Origin: Monocercomonoides exilis
Taxonomy: Eukaryota > Preaxostyla > Oxymonadida > Polymastigidae
Direction of reading: 5' to 3'
Assembly (NCBI GenBank): GCA_001643675.2
Contig: LSRY02000001.1
Span: 615,501-679,500 of the forward strand
DNA: 64,000 nucleotides
This document shows positions 23,436 to 35,341 of the stretch, in pieces. Each line of letters opens with the position of its first letter. Positions within the stretch are counted from its first letter, which is position 1. The notes beneath the pieces were generated by a model, which saw nothing but the letters and a program-made list of their open reading frames with translations, had not been told where the DNA came from and did not search any database. The position numbers and the translations under genes are program-made.

Positions 23436-26400
23436 GTGAAGAGGAAGAGAAAGTATTAGAAGAGGATGAAGATGATGATGATGTACCAGAACTTGTAGAA
23501 GAAACTGCAGAAGCAGAAGAAGAAGAAGAAGAAGAAGAAGGATTGGTTGTTGCATTAGTATAACATGGAAACAAAGAGTAAACATTTGCCAAATCAAACT
23601 CTACACACGGCGTCTGTGTAGCTGAATCAACCAACTCAGCTACTTCAGCTTTTTCAGCTTTATCAATCTTTTCAATCTTTTCGTTTTTCATCTCTGCTTT
23701 TTCTTTCATTTCATTCATTTCTTCATTGTCTGTTTGTGTAGAATGCTCTGTTTTGAGTGGAGACACAGAAAACGAAGCTCGCAAAGGAACAAAAGAAGCA
23801 CAAGGAGAGCATTGGATGACAGCAGAGGAAGGTGTTGATGATAAGAGAAGGCAGTTGGAGCAGGAAAGACGTCTGGAGCTTAAAAGAGGGTGTGTTTGAG
23901 AGGGAAATGAAGAAAGAGAAGAAGAAGAAGAGGGAGAGGGAGAGGGAGATGATGATGATGAATGAGAAGAAGATAGAGAAGAAGATAGAGAAGAAGATAG
24001 GGATGATGCTGTTGAAGCTATAACTTCATTTGAAGGAAGAGGAAGAGGAAGAGAAGGAAGACGAAATTGCACAAAATTGTCAGAAAGCAGCTTTTCCAGT
24101 GGAAATACAGAATTCGATGAGAAGTCATTTTGCAGAATATGATTTTTCACTCGTGACAATATGGAATTACTTGCAAAAGAGCTTGAATTCAATGAAGATG
24201 TCTGTGGAGACTGCAACGATGGTGAAGAGCCAGAAAAGGAAACAGGAACGGGAACGGGAACTGTAACAGAAGATTGCTGATTAAGATAACAATACAAGTA
24301 TTTTACTGCTTTTAGCTGCTGCTCAGTCAACATTCCAGATAGAACTATCATTTCTTTGAGGAAATTACATTTGATGCTTTTAGCAAAACCGAATTGAGAA
24401 TCAAAATTTTGCTTGTTCGACAGCAAAAATGGCAGAAAAGTGTGAAGATGATCTGAACTTAGCGGTGGCATCGTTGTCTTCAGAGCGCCCAAACGAAGGT
24501 ATTCGAAGGGGGTGGAAGCTAATTGTGCGAAAACAGAGCTGGATGATTCGGATTCTGATTGATTTGATGAGCCAAAAACGTTTGATTGAGATGTGTTGTA
24601 CAAGTTTGCCAGTGTTTTTGAATAAGAGTTGGCAATTGACTCACAACTGAGAACTTTCTGTTTATTTGTCACCTTTTCTTCCTCTTCTTTAACTTCTTCT
24701 TCTTCTTTTTCTTTTATTTCTTCTTCTGATTCTTTCCTCTTCTTTTCCATTTTGTTGACAATAGAATAAAACTTAACCTTTGGCATTGTTTCCATCTTCA
24801 CATTTGGCATATTTTGTTGCATTCGATAAGCACTCGTCAAATCAACCACCTGAAATTGCAACGCTGCTGCTTTCCCTTTCACGGCCAATGGGATTATATT
24901 CGCAAACTGTGTCTGTGTCTGTGTTTGTGTTTGTGTCTGTGATTGAGTCTCCTTTTCTGACTGAATCTGCTGCAGCTGCAATGGAACTTGCATTTGCATT
25001 GGCATCTGAATCTGCATTTGTGACATTGGACGTCTCAACCCCAAAGTCGGTGAATGAGAAAGAGAAGACGAAGAGTGCGTGTCTGAAAGCGCACTGCTGT
25101 CAGACGGAGAAGAAGAGCGGAAGCCTCCAGCGCCTCCTTGCCCTCTTCCTTGCCCTCTTCCTCCTCTTCCTCTTCCAATTCCCTCACTGTTGTAGCTACT
25201 TCTGCTTGCTCCGACTTCAAATAGCCTTCGAAGCGACTCAATCTCAAAGGGAATGTTCATCTGCTCCTGATTGTTTGCTTTTGCAGTGTTCACATCAGAA
25301 GGTGTTTGTAAAAGATTTTGATTCAGCTTGAAATTTTTGTCAGAGCTGTTTTCAGAGAAAGAGGAAGATGAAGCTAAAGGTAGAATGGATGTGGTGGCGC
25401 TTCTGTAAATAGTCTTCGGTAATTTTTGCGCAACAATAGAAGAGGCATTGGATTGTTCTTTCTCCAAAGGCAGACTGTGCAGCTGTTCATTTGCCTGGAT
25501 TTTGCTTGAAGATGGCTTCGATGGAGAAAAAGACGAAAAACAAGGAGGAAGAAGCTGGCTGTGAGAAAGTGAGTTTCCAGAATCAGTAGGATTTGACTCA
25601 ATTTTAGCTTTCAAACTCGAATTTTCTATTCCTTTTAAAACAAAGTTTTCTGTGTCTGTTTCACTGTGGATGGATCCTCTCACTCCGGAGTCGCTTTCTT
25701 CCCTGCATGCTTCAGCCAAACAAGGAGAGGGCGTTAAGTGACCTTGCTCTTGTTTCTTTGCATTGCTTGGAGAAACGCTGGAGAGGCAAAAACTTCCAGT
25801 TGTTGAAGAATCTGGCGAAAAAGATGGAGATCGAGAAGGAGAAAATGAAGCAGAAAGCATTCTGCCACTCTTAATTTGAATTCCAGAAGATGAAAGCACA
25901 TTGTCACTGACTATGTATTTCGCACGCAGCGGAGTTGTCATTTCTGGACCAATATCTGAAACATTGCTTGCCTGTGAGTTTAGAGAGAAACGTGGTCTTC
26001 TGATGTGTCGTCGGTGAATGTTGTTCTGAATAGGAGTTAATGCAAGAGATGGAGCAAACGATTCGTTCGAGCTTGAACAATTTGATTTTAGAATAGCTTC
26101 TGATTTTGAAGAAGCCAATGATTTTCTCGTAACAATTCTGTTCGCTTTTAATTTCTTAACTTTGGATTTTTTCCTTTTAATTGCAATGTCGTTCGAAGAA
26201 GATTGATCAAATTCCTGAGGAAAATATTCTCGAGGAAATGATTCACAATCTTCATCGAGGTCAGACAAATCACCAATCATGGAATATTGGTTTAATTCAG
26301 AAAATTTATTTATAAAATGACTACTCCCTCCAAGCATCATCAATAAAGCATCTCTCTGTCTTTCATGATCTAAATCATTCTCTGCAGCAGTTAGAGGAGA

Positions 26401-26791
26401 ATGAGGCTCATCCGTAATCATCAGAAATTCTTTTGTATCCGCTAACGGAATAGGTTGCTGGTATTGGTATGAAGAAGAAACTTCAAAACTATCTTTTGGT
26501 TGAGTTTCTGGTTGAGTGCCAAAAGAGAGGAGTGAAACAGCGCAAAGCAAACTTTCTCTTTCCTTTAAAAAATAAAAATCAAATTTAAATATTTTTATTT
26601 TAAAGAAATGCACTTCATGGCATCATGCACACTTCTTCAGTAATATTTGGCTTTTGCAGCATTTTTGAAAGAGTCTCAACTATTTTTTCGTCCTGCATTG
26701 CTGAAATAAACAAAGGATGAGCTTGCAAGCTATTGTCTGGAAAACTTTGCGATAAAAGGACTGATGTGTCTTTTGATGGAACTTCTTCCAT
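19708..26791 (-). CDS. 3',5'-cyclic nucleotide phosphodiesterase with giant disordered N-terminus
   Basis: Two exons, 26633-26791 and 19708-26562, with a 70-nt GTGTGC...AAAG intron joined in phase 0, give 2337 residues. The class I PDE catalytic domain is at the C-terminus (about residues 1910-2310). It has YHTSTHAADAV, the PROSITE-type signature HDLSHPGVSNAYL, the second metal Asp in 'FADMGNQCRP' and the 'FFLQGDREHERGLP' block with the purine-binding glutamine. It should hydrolyse cAMP and/or cGMP with two divalent metals. In the 'ATDM-x-x-H' position the usual His is replaced ('ATDAGILYF'). A Ser/Thr/Ala/Asn-rich insertion of about 80 residues interrupts the catalytic domain before 'LDIAKSDTDRL'. 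The first 1,800 residues are low complexity: poly-Ser, (QT)n, and a run of ITG/NTE triplets. No GAF, PAS or membrane domain is visible. It lies 201 bp downstream of the ELMO gene, same strand. Confidence 0.92.
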
Positions 26792-26992
26792 CTTTTTAAT
26801 TGATCAATTTTGACCATATTAAAAATTAAATACTTTTTGTTTTGGTATTTTTTAACTTATTCATATAAAGTCCTTTCAAAGTAACTAAAAGAAATACATA
26901 GTGATAATTAGCAACTTTATACAAAGCAAAGTTGCAAAAAATGATTTTATGAAAATGTACGTCTATAATATGTAACAAAAATAAAAACAAAA

Positions 26993-28355
26993 TCAAATTT
27001 TGAATCCTCTTTTTGATTCTTGTTCAAATGATTTTATAAGTCCAGTCGGATTCTATAAACAACAATATAGATGAGATTAATAAGAGAATTATAGAAAAAT
27101 TAAATTTAACAAGAGAAAAATAATAATTTAGCAGCAAACACTTACACATGCTTTTTTCACTGTGTTAAGAACATCAGAGCAATCGTGAATTGTTTTCTTT
27201 CCCTCTTTCCTAAATAAAGAGAATTGAAAGTATATTTGTAATTAGTCGAGAGAGAAAAAATGCAATTTAGCATGCCATATTTTGAAAAGATGAAGATATG
27301 TTGCTGAATAAAGTGTATGAAGAGAATTGAAGACTGATTGTTTGCTATTGATGTATTTATTCAATGATCCTTGCCTAACAGTTTCAAGAACAAATGAAGT
27401 GATGTTAATTGCAATTACCGCAAATGGGAACGTCTTTTATTAATTCAAATAAATCCAAAAAACAAAAAGACAAAATAATCTCAGCATACAGTCTCCGGCT
27501 GTTGACTCAATTCCAAAATTTTAGCTGCAAGATCAGGATAAGTGAAGGTTAAAAAAAGCATTTGAAGTAAAGAAAGAATTCCACAAGAACGAAAATCAGT
27601 TCTTGGATCATTTCCTATTTGAATTGACAAGTTTCAAGAACAAAGTTGGATTCGTGATGTTAGTATCCAAACATAAGCAAAAATACCTTGAAATCCTAAA
27701 ACTTCCCAATGTGATCCATGAGGTGGGCAATATGATTTTCCGGTCAAGTGAAAATATAATGAGAATAGCATTTCTTGAGCTTCAGGAACGGTGTCAACCG
27801 GAACCTTTGCCAATGACAAAAATTGCAAAGCATCATCAAGCAACTGAATGCTGATGCTTGGTGGTCCAAAACATAAAAAGCGCTTTGGAGGGGAGTATTT
27901 TATTTGTTGCTAAGAATAATGGAAAGCATGATTCAGTAAAAAAGAAGAGAGAAGAATTTACCCGATATTGCGCTGTATCCAATTTCTGTAAAATTTGAGC
28001 TGCGTCTGAGTAAGTCATTTTTGGTGGTTCAGCATGGGCTGTTTCTGTTGAAGAACTTGAATCTCTTTCTGGTTCTTGTGGTGTTGTTAATGCTTTAAAT
28101 TCCTCTTTAATTCATAAGAAATTATAATTCTGATTAAGTTATTTCAATTAAATGATTTTATACCGGCTTTTTCATTTTATTGACAAATTTTTGCGTCATT
28201 GAATTGGTCCATTCGCCAAAAAATTTAGGAAAGAACGTTGAAACTTAAATTTAACAATAAACAATAAATAAAATTATACGAGTGGCCTGGGTGAATTCCC
28301 CAGTTGGAATATTTCCCCAGTCGTCGGCAACTTCCGGTTCACTTTCCAAACTCAT
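26993..28355 (-). CDS. ELMO/CED-12 domain protein (ELMOD-like)
   Basis: Eight exons: 28280-28355, 28164-28243, 27962-28102, 27687-27909, 27490-27614, 27276-27433, 27146-27209 and 26993-27052 give 308 residues. The ELMO core motif W-x3-GFQ-x3-P-x-TDFR is intact, split by the intron between GFQ and the following Gly codon. It is followed by 'PFAVIAINITSFVLE'. In ELMOD proteins the TDFR arginine is proposed to be needed for GAP activity on ARL2/ARF GTPases. No SH3-binding or PH region is present, so it resembles the short ELMOD type rather than ELMO1-3. The sixth intron uses a GC donor (GCATGC) with a normal AG acceptor; no GT donor would keep the frame. The N-terminal 80 residues are variable and Ser/Glu-rich. 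Confidence 0.9.
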
Positions 28356-28990
28356 AGTTAATAATGGTTAGGAAATTTAAAAAATTCAAATTTTCTTTAA
28401 TAACGTTTTATATGTAAAATAAATTCAATAATTTTGTTGATTATATCAGAATTTCATGGATACATTTCTTTATCGTTATCAGTGTTTTTAAAGAAAAATC
28501 AATATTTTGATTACTGATTTGATAACTAAAAGGATTTTTATAAAATGATTTTCACATGAATATTAAAAATAATATATTTTAATGTTTTTTAAAAAGAAAA
28601 CTTTTTTGTTTAATTTTCAATTTGAAGAAAACATTTCATTTTGATATAATATTTTTATATTAACGAACAAATAATATAAAAAAAAAGTTCGATTGATTCT
28701 TGAAAAATGCGTTTCTATTCTTTCCAGTGAAATTTTGTAAAATTGAACTGAAAGAAGAACAAAACATTACATCTCTATTTTCCACCAAAAACTTTATAAA
28801 AGTAATTTACAAAAATAATTTTTTGTTATTAAAGAATATTATAAATTGTGTGGTTTTTTAATCCTGCCATTTTTTCATTGGTGTTTCTTATCTAGCGGGG
28901 AAATAAAAAAACGGATAAAAAAAGTTCAGATTAAAAAGCTACCCTTCAATTATTTGGGACAACTCAAATATGGGTGATTATTTTTGAAAT
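28356..28990. other. AT-rich DNA upstream of the ELMO gene
   Basis: About 630 bp, more than 75 percent A+T by eye, with no open frame or recognised repeat. It should include the ELMO promoter and ends at the left inverted repeat of the following element. Confidence 0.45.
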
Positions 28991-31900
28991 CATATAGAAT
29001 GTGCAAAAAATACCGGACATAGCAAAAAATACCGGACAAAAATAAAAAATAAGGTTTGATCAAAAAGAGTTTATCCAAAATAATTACTAATAAATTCTCA
29101 TTTGAATTTATAATACAGTATTTTTGTCGTTATTCATGATTGAGAAAAAATGGCATCTTTAATAATTTATGGGACGTTTTTCTGAACAGAAATATCATTT
29201 CATAATATTTTGCAAACAAATGCAGTTAAAAAACTTCAAAAATGATTGTTAGATGAGATAAAACTTCGAACAAATAATGTACGATTCTAAATAAGGAAGA
29301 AACGGTTTCTATTTTTGATTTATATTCAAAATAAAATAATTCTTTATCTTCCTGCACTGAAAATCGAATCACGTGGAGAATTAACAATTACATATGAACA
29401 GTAAGTTTTCTTGGAGCCTAGAATAGAAACAGGCATCAAATGATTTGTCACATATTTGATCGTTCTTTTTCTATGAATCAACAAACGTGAATGGAAGTGC
29501 ACTATTTTGACTTGTTACTATTGTGACTCACTAGTTCATTCAAACGCTATTCATCTGAAAATGTATCTATTCCTATGTGGAAAATCTGTTTTATCAAAAA
29601 AAATACTGTTTATTCATAAAGTTGTTTTGGAGTTTAATGGAAATTATTGAAACAATCAACTTTATGTTTGAGTTTCTTTCTCATTTGTTTTCCTTTTTTT
29701 GCAAAAATGTTTGATTTGTTAACCTTTAATTTACGCTTTCAAAATTGAATATTCTTTTGTTAATTGAAGCAATCTCAATTCATTTTTCTTGAAAAATATT
29801 ACACGATTGCACAATAAATATAGAAAATAATAACTTTTCCATCAAAATTAATTAAATAGAGGTTGAAGCATCAGTTTCCAATTCAAAGAAAAATCCTAAG
29901 ATTCAAATAAACTATTTTTCCTATTTATTCCAAAAATAAGATAAAAAATTTTACATAATTCAGAAAAATAAAAATAATAGTGAAAAAGAACAAAGATTAA
30001 AATATAAGATACATATAAAATTATCTTTCTTAATAAACAAATAATTGTTGAATAATATGGATTATCCTCCTGTTTCTCGATAACTTTGTTAAATGATTTT
30101 CTTCAGTCAACATTATAATCATTACTGGAATTGAATCCACTTCTTATTCTAACCTCTCTGACTTTTCTTCTCTTTTTTCCACCATTTTCATCATCACGCT
30201 ACCCTCTGCCTCGTCTGCCCTCTTCCAACAGACCCAGGGTTCCCTCACAGTCTCTGCCCTCCCCATCGCCCACAACTCCTCAAATTCTATCACCCCCATC
30301 CTCTTCCACCTCTCCGGTAACTCCCCTTCCCTCAACCTCAACACAACCACCATCACCGGAACAACCTCCATAACAATAAAAGCCCCCCTCTTCTTCCTCA
30401 CTGCTGGTTCCCTCGCCCTCAACCACACAGCAATCACCAGTCTCGCCCTCAACAGCCAAAGCATCTTCCACCTCACCTCCCTCACCGCTCCCCTCATCCT
30501 CAACTCCTCCAATATCACCCACATCACCTCCACATCCACTCCCACCAGCTGTGTCCTCTCCTCCTCCACCTCCCCTGCCCTCTCCCTCTCCCTCACCAAC
30601 TGCACCATCACCAACATCAACTCAGAACAGTTGAGCCAACAGACTGCCACCAATGGCGGGTGCATCTCATTCGCCTCATCTGCCCTTGCCAACTTGTTTT
30701 AAGTGAACAACACCACATTCAGAGGTTGCTGTTTGTGTTAGGATGAGAATGAAGGTTCAATCCGATTTAATTGAGCAAGTGGAATATAATTCTTATGAAA
30801 GTTACTTGAAAAATGTGCGACAAAATCATTATTGATTACTGGAATAATGCTTTTTAAGATTGTTGTTCCGAAGAATTTTAATAAAGAAATCACTTCGATG
30901 GTTGAATCAAGCACCCAAAATGGCGAACTGCATAAGATGAACTGCGTAATAAAGGTGATTGAATAAAAGCTAAGAACAATATAATGTTCCTCAATTGCAT
31001 CGACAGGGAAGATGTTTGAACAGAAATTTGTGACGATTTTCGAAGAAAAATCATCACTCTCATTGTTTTCGTTTTCGCATTCGTCAGAATGCGAATCAAT
31101 GAAAAAAGATTGAGAACACAGAACAAAGGAGTAAATTGATTTGTGAAATGATTTTTGTTTGATGGAAAACTTCACAAAAATTTTTTAAGTTTTGTAAAGA
31201 TAAACCATTTTCAACCATTCAAAAGCTCATATTAATTAACTTCAACATTTGGTCAACAAAATTATTGGTTATTAACTTCAAGATATGGTAATTAATCTGA
31301 AAAAAGCACTATTAAATGAAGAATTCTCCAAATAATTAATTATACATCTTTATATAAGTTTTATGGATTTGCTGATCTCAATAAATCACGAAGCAATTTT
31401 TTTTATTTTCTTTCATTTATTCGTTATCACAAAAGTTTTTTAAATAAATGAAGGAAAATATAGAAGCATTGCAAAATGGATTGTCTGGAAGTATTTTTTG
31501 TTTCTATTTATCAATCATGATGGCTTTATATGTTTTCTTTTTTGCTTGAATACAATAATTTCTGATAAATGAAAGTTTTGATCTTTGAATCATTCTGTCA
31601 TGCTAACAATGTTTATATTAATGTTTGAGTTACATCTTTTTTTTTCGTTTATTTCATCACCGTTGTTTTTTGTTTTTGAACTTGTTTGATTTCTATGTGA
31701 TTGCTAATTTTTGTGTTGCGTATAATGAATAATATCGCAAATTTTCATGATTTTGTTGTCTTTGAAGATTTTATCCTAATATTTTTGCATGTTTTTTCAT
31801 TGATATTCCTCTTATATTGTTTTTTTTTAATTGTTGAAATGTTACCAGTTAAGAAGTTTTTTGATTTCGGAACTAATTTTGAATTTGAACATTTTTTGAA

Positions 31901-32283
31901 AAATATATCGTCTTTCATATGTTTTTTTTTTTCATCACGTTCATGTTTCATTTCGTTCTCAAAATAAAACATTTTAGTTGTTTTCGTAATATTTTAATGC
32001 ATATTTAATAATTTTGTGACATTTTCAGAAAAATAATACAAAGAAAATGCAATATAAATATGAATTAATGGAAAAAAAGAATAAAAAATATTAATAAATT
32101 GCTTTATGGGTTTTATTCAAAAGTTTGAAAAACAGAAATGTGGATAGAAATAATTATCAACTCAATTTATACACTCAGACATGTGCGCATTTCATCGAAA
32201 TATAAAATTCACAAAACCCATTATAGTTAATGTTGTCCGGTATTTTTTGCGATGTCCGGTATTTTATACACAATCTATATTAT
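28991..32283. mobile_element. candidate 3.3-kb element bounded by inverted repeats
   Basis: The left end (28991-29038) and the reverse complement of the right end (32233-32283) match over about 45 bp. Each carries two head-to-tail copies of AAAAATACCGGACA separated by an A/T-G-C spacer, preceded by ATATAGAWTGTG. The same core occurs at the tips of the foldback elements at 32.9 and 63.5 kb, so this is a terminal motif of a transposon family. The interior is AT-rich, has no recognisable transposase, and carries a beta-helix gene fragment at 30.2-30.8 kb. The element is therefore non-autonomous if real. Alternatively the two ends are separate remnants that happen to face each other. No clear target-site duplication was found. 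Confidence 0.5.
30167..30762 (+). pseudogene. fragment of beta-helix surface gene, inverted copy of 0.9-1.5 kb
   Basis: The plus strand here matches the minus strand of about 858-1490 at high identity, including TSALFQQTQGSLTVSAL-like, 'NHTAITSL', 'CTITNVNSEQLSQQTATNGG' equivalents and the following Ser codons. It ends in an in-frame TAA after 'ANLF'. Homology then continues faintly across a deletion of about 45 bp. It has no start codon, no CG-PC motif and no membrane segment, so it is a gene fragment. It lies inside the inverted-repeat-bounded element. Confidence 0.8.
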
Positions 32284-32487
32284 TTTGAAGAAAAATTTCG
32301 GTTTGAATTTTTTATTAAAAAATAATGACAACGAACACAGATAAGAAATAGCTTTAACATAAATAATTTCTGCCTTTTTTCATGTCTAAGTTTGCTTTTT
32401 GTTTCAAAAAAATGAATTAAACATTTCAACAAAAGTATTATTTTCGAATTCATAAAATTCTCATAATAATGCACATCCAGAAAAAAG

Positions 32488-32756
32488 TGGGGAAAAATAT
32501 TTCACTTCAGGCATTTTCATTGAAAAATTATGCATTTTCGATTAACTTTTTTATATCAAAAATTCAGAAAAAAATGTGTCCATTATTTGACATTCGTGAA
32601 ATATTGGAAAACTTTATATTTTGATTTCTACGATGCCTGTAAACGGGAATGAAAATCAAAAATTTTTTGAAATCTGATAAAGTTTAAAAATGTTATAAGT
32701 GAAACAATTTTTTCAAGCTTTGAGCATAAAAAGCTTGAAAGTCCATATTTTACCCC
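32488..32756. mobile_element. MITE, TGGGG family, diverged copy
   Basis: This 269-bp segment aligns end to end with 54349-54618 (270 bp) in the same orientation. Shared blocks include 'TTCAGGCATTTTCATTG', 'TTTGACATTCG' and 'GATGCCTGT'. Imperfect terminal inverted repeats read TGGGGAAAAATA at the left and TTGGGGTAAAAT inverted at the right. No coding capacity. It is more worn than the 54-kb copy, whose TIRs and TA duplication are intact. Confidence 0.75.
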
Positions 32757-32862
32757 AAGTGATGATTTAAAAATAGTCACTTTTATTATTCCAGGTATAT
32801 CATTAAAAAGAATTAACAAACAATTGTGAAAATGAGAATGTTTTAGATTGAGGGGGAAAAAA

Positions 32863-33242
32863 CTGCTCTTTGCTCATAATCCCGGACAAGATCGTTTTCT
32901 CAATAACTTCTAAAGAATAATTTTTGATTATTTCACTTGAAATAAACCTTATCGAAAACAACTCATTTTGCAAACGAGACATTGATTTTCGTGTTTTCTG
33001 AATATAGCAAAATAAAATCATAAAAATCTAGGTGCAGTCGAATTTTAAGTATTTTATAATTTTCGATTATTATTTTTCGAAAATTTAAATCTAAACAAAA
33101 ATTATACTCTTCAATGCAAAATGAGTCAGAAAAGATAAGGTTTATATCAAGAAAAATAAAAAGAATTCTAGCTTTTGCAGTTATTGAGAAAACTATCTCA
33201 AAGTAAGTTTTGTGAGATGTCCAGATTTTTTTTGCTCAACAG
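32863..33242. mobile_element. diverged foldback element with CCGGACA tips
   Basis: The two halves are inverted copies. Left CTGCTCTTTGCTC...CCGGACAAGATCG faces right CTGTTGAGCAAAAAAAATC (reverse complement). Both halves then share GTTTTCTCAATAACT, ATAAACCTTATC and ACTCATTTTGCA. The total is 380 bp, close to the 358-bp element at 63.5 kb, with the same AAGATCG...CTCAATAAC tip. It has no coding capacity and is an old member of that family. Confidence 0.65.
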
Positions 33243-35341
33243 TTTCTGTCTAATTTGAATATTTTGTGATATCCATAACTCGACAAGAAAAAAATTTCAC
33301 AATGTCGAGAAAAGCGCTTCAAATATTAATAGCATAACAAACAATGAAAATGTGAAATATGACTGGTTGAATATTTGAATTCGAAAAAATGAAAGCAATT
33401 TATATATTTTTTTAAAAAAAAAATACGAGGTTATTTTTGATAAGGGATGAAATTTTTTGCTTTCTGAATTCTGTTCCATTCTTCTCTAACAAAAATTTTC
33501 CTCAAATTTGGTATTTTTCTGTAATTTTTTTGACATAGAAATGCAAGAATAATAATGATTGGGTTGGAGTCAAAGTTTGGAACAAATCGTTGTTTTTTTC
33601 ATAAATAAAAAAGTTTTGCTCCATATCAGATTTTTTTATTCAAAAATTTAGATTCGAAAATTTTCAACTTGAATATTACAAAAGAACACTGAAAAGTGAA
33701 AACGCTAATTAAAGATATCTAAGTCTTTTTTTCAGCTCAAATATTTGTTTTTGAAATGGTCTTGATGAGATTTATCAAAAAAATTTAAAATCTCTTCCCA
33801 AAAACAAACAATCTTTGAAAATTAAGCACTCCGGAAAAAGTTATGATTTCAAAAAGAATTACACTACAAAAAACTATTTCTTTTCTTTTCTTTTTTTTCT
33901 TTCATTTCTTGAAATAATTTTTATAACAAATGAAATGATTATTTCTGATTTTTGTTTTGTAATAAAAAACAAAAATAAGACGGAATTTCTTGTGAATATT
34001 CTATAAACATTATTTCATTAAAGATAGAAAATATAACTTTGAAATAGTTCCATTAACTTAAACGTTAAAACATCATTAACATTTTTTTTCTCGTTTTTCC
34101 CCCGGATGTGGAGGCTTCCTGCGATTTCTTAAGCATCTGCCTCCTCTCTTCTCAGTTCCTTTCCATCGCATCAATCCACTCTTAAAGGCACACACCTCAA
34201 ACAATTTCATTAGAGCAACAAACATATTACAAAGGAAACAATATTTCGTGAAAATTCTTTTATCAATTCATGACACGATACAGTTCACACTTTCGGCAAA
34301 AGACCCCAGTATCAGAAGCAACAATAAGCAAGTAACTCATCAAAAAAACAGAGAAAAAACAATTACAATAGCAAACAACATGAACAGGGAAAAAGGAACG
34401 AAACAGGAAAAAGTTTGAATTTTTTTTAATATAAAAGAAGAGAGAAAAAGAAAAAGAAATAAAGAAAGAAAACAATCTTGCTCATCAGGACAGCAACACA
34501 CAAAACAAGGAATGTCTGCTCAACAAAGACGATAGATACTCCAATCACCATGCACGCATAATTAACGTTAAAACTCAAAGAAACTGAAAATCCACTTCAT
34601 GACAATTCAAAAAGGAAAAAAAGGAAAAAAAAGCAACTTTTGAAAACAAAGAAAACATGAATATAAATGGATGTTGATCTTTTCCTCACATCAATGAACA
34701 AAAAAACGTTGAAAAACAAACTTATCAGAAAAAAGTTGTAAAAAATAGAACTTATAAAACCCTAAGAACCTTATCCAAAACGATTCAATAAAAATTAGTG
34801 AAAGAAATCATTAAAAAAAAAGGATCAATTTTCCACCATCAGATCTTCTCAAGCAAACGCCAATGACGGAAAATGGAAAATGATGCTTTGACAAACAAAA
34901 AATTTAACTGCAAATTTTGAAAAATTTTCTATCTGGCAAAACATAAATACAATCATTTTGAAATACTAATAAATGAAACATGATGGGCTGGTGCTATTTC
35001 AAAAACTGAAAAATAATCATCGCTTCTGTTGTAGGAACAAACATACAGATGGGCACATTTTACAAGTTCTGCCGATATTATTAGAATTCACTCGAATACG
35101 AAATAAAGTTAATACTAACACTGAATCCAATCAAAGATGTTCATCGTCTTTGCTTACCGCTTCGTTCATTGACTTGTACTTAGCAACTTAATCTCATTCA
35201 AGTTATTCACTTTCATGTTCGTCTCTTTTCTCTTTTCCTTCAGTTTCTTCCTTTTCCTCAGATTTGATCTTTCTTTCTTTCTTTCTTAGTTTTCATTCTC
35301 TCTTGTCTAAGCTTTCTATTAGTTTCTATGTTCCATTCCTT
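33243..35341. other. 2.1 kb gene-poor DNA
   Basis: AT-rich with poly-T runs. A short GC-richer island at about 34100-34190 has an open frame of some 45 basic residues on the minus strand, which I cannot identify. The stretch next to the ABC transporter (35200-35340) is pyrimidine-rich. No convincing gene, RNA or complete repeat was found. Confidence 0.4.

Noticed and set aside
30738-31175. 145-residue minus-strand frame beside the captured fragment
   Set aside because: No domain, no clear start or splice context, Phe/Ser/Ile-rich as expected from AT-rich DNA. It could be the remains of something inside the element but cannot be supported.
34081-34190. Possible small RNA gene in a GC-richer island
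   Set aside because: No cloverleaf, box motifs or convincing stem could be made out by eye. It may equally be a worn coding fragment.
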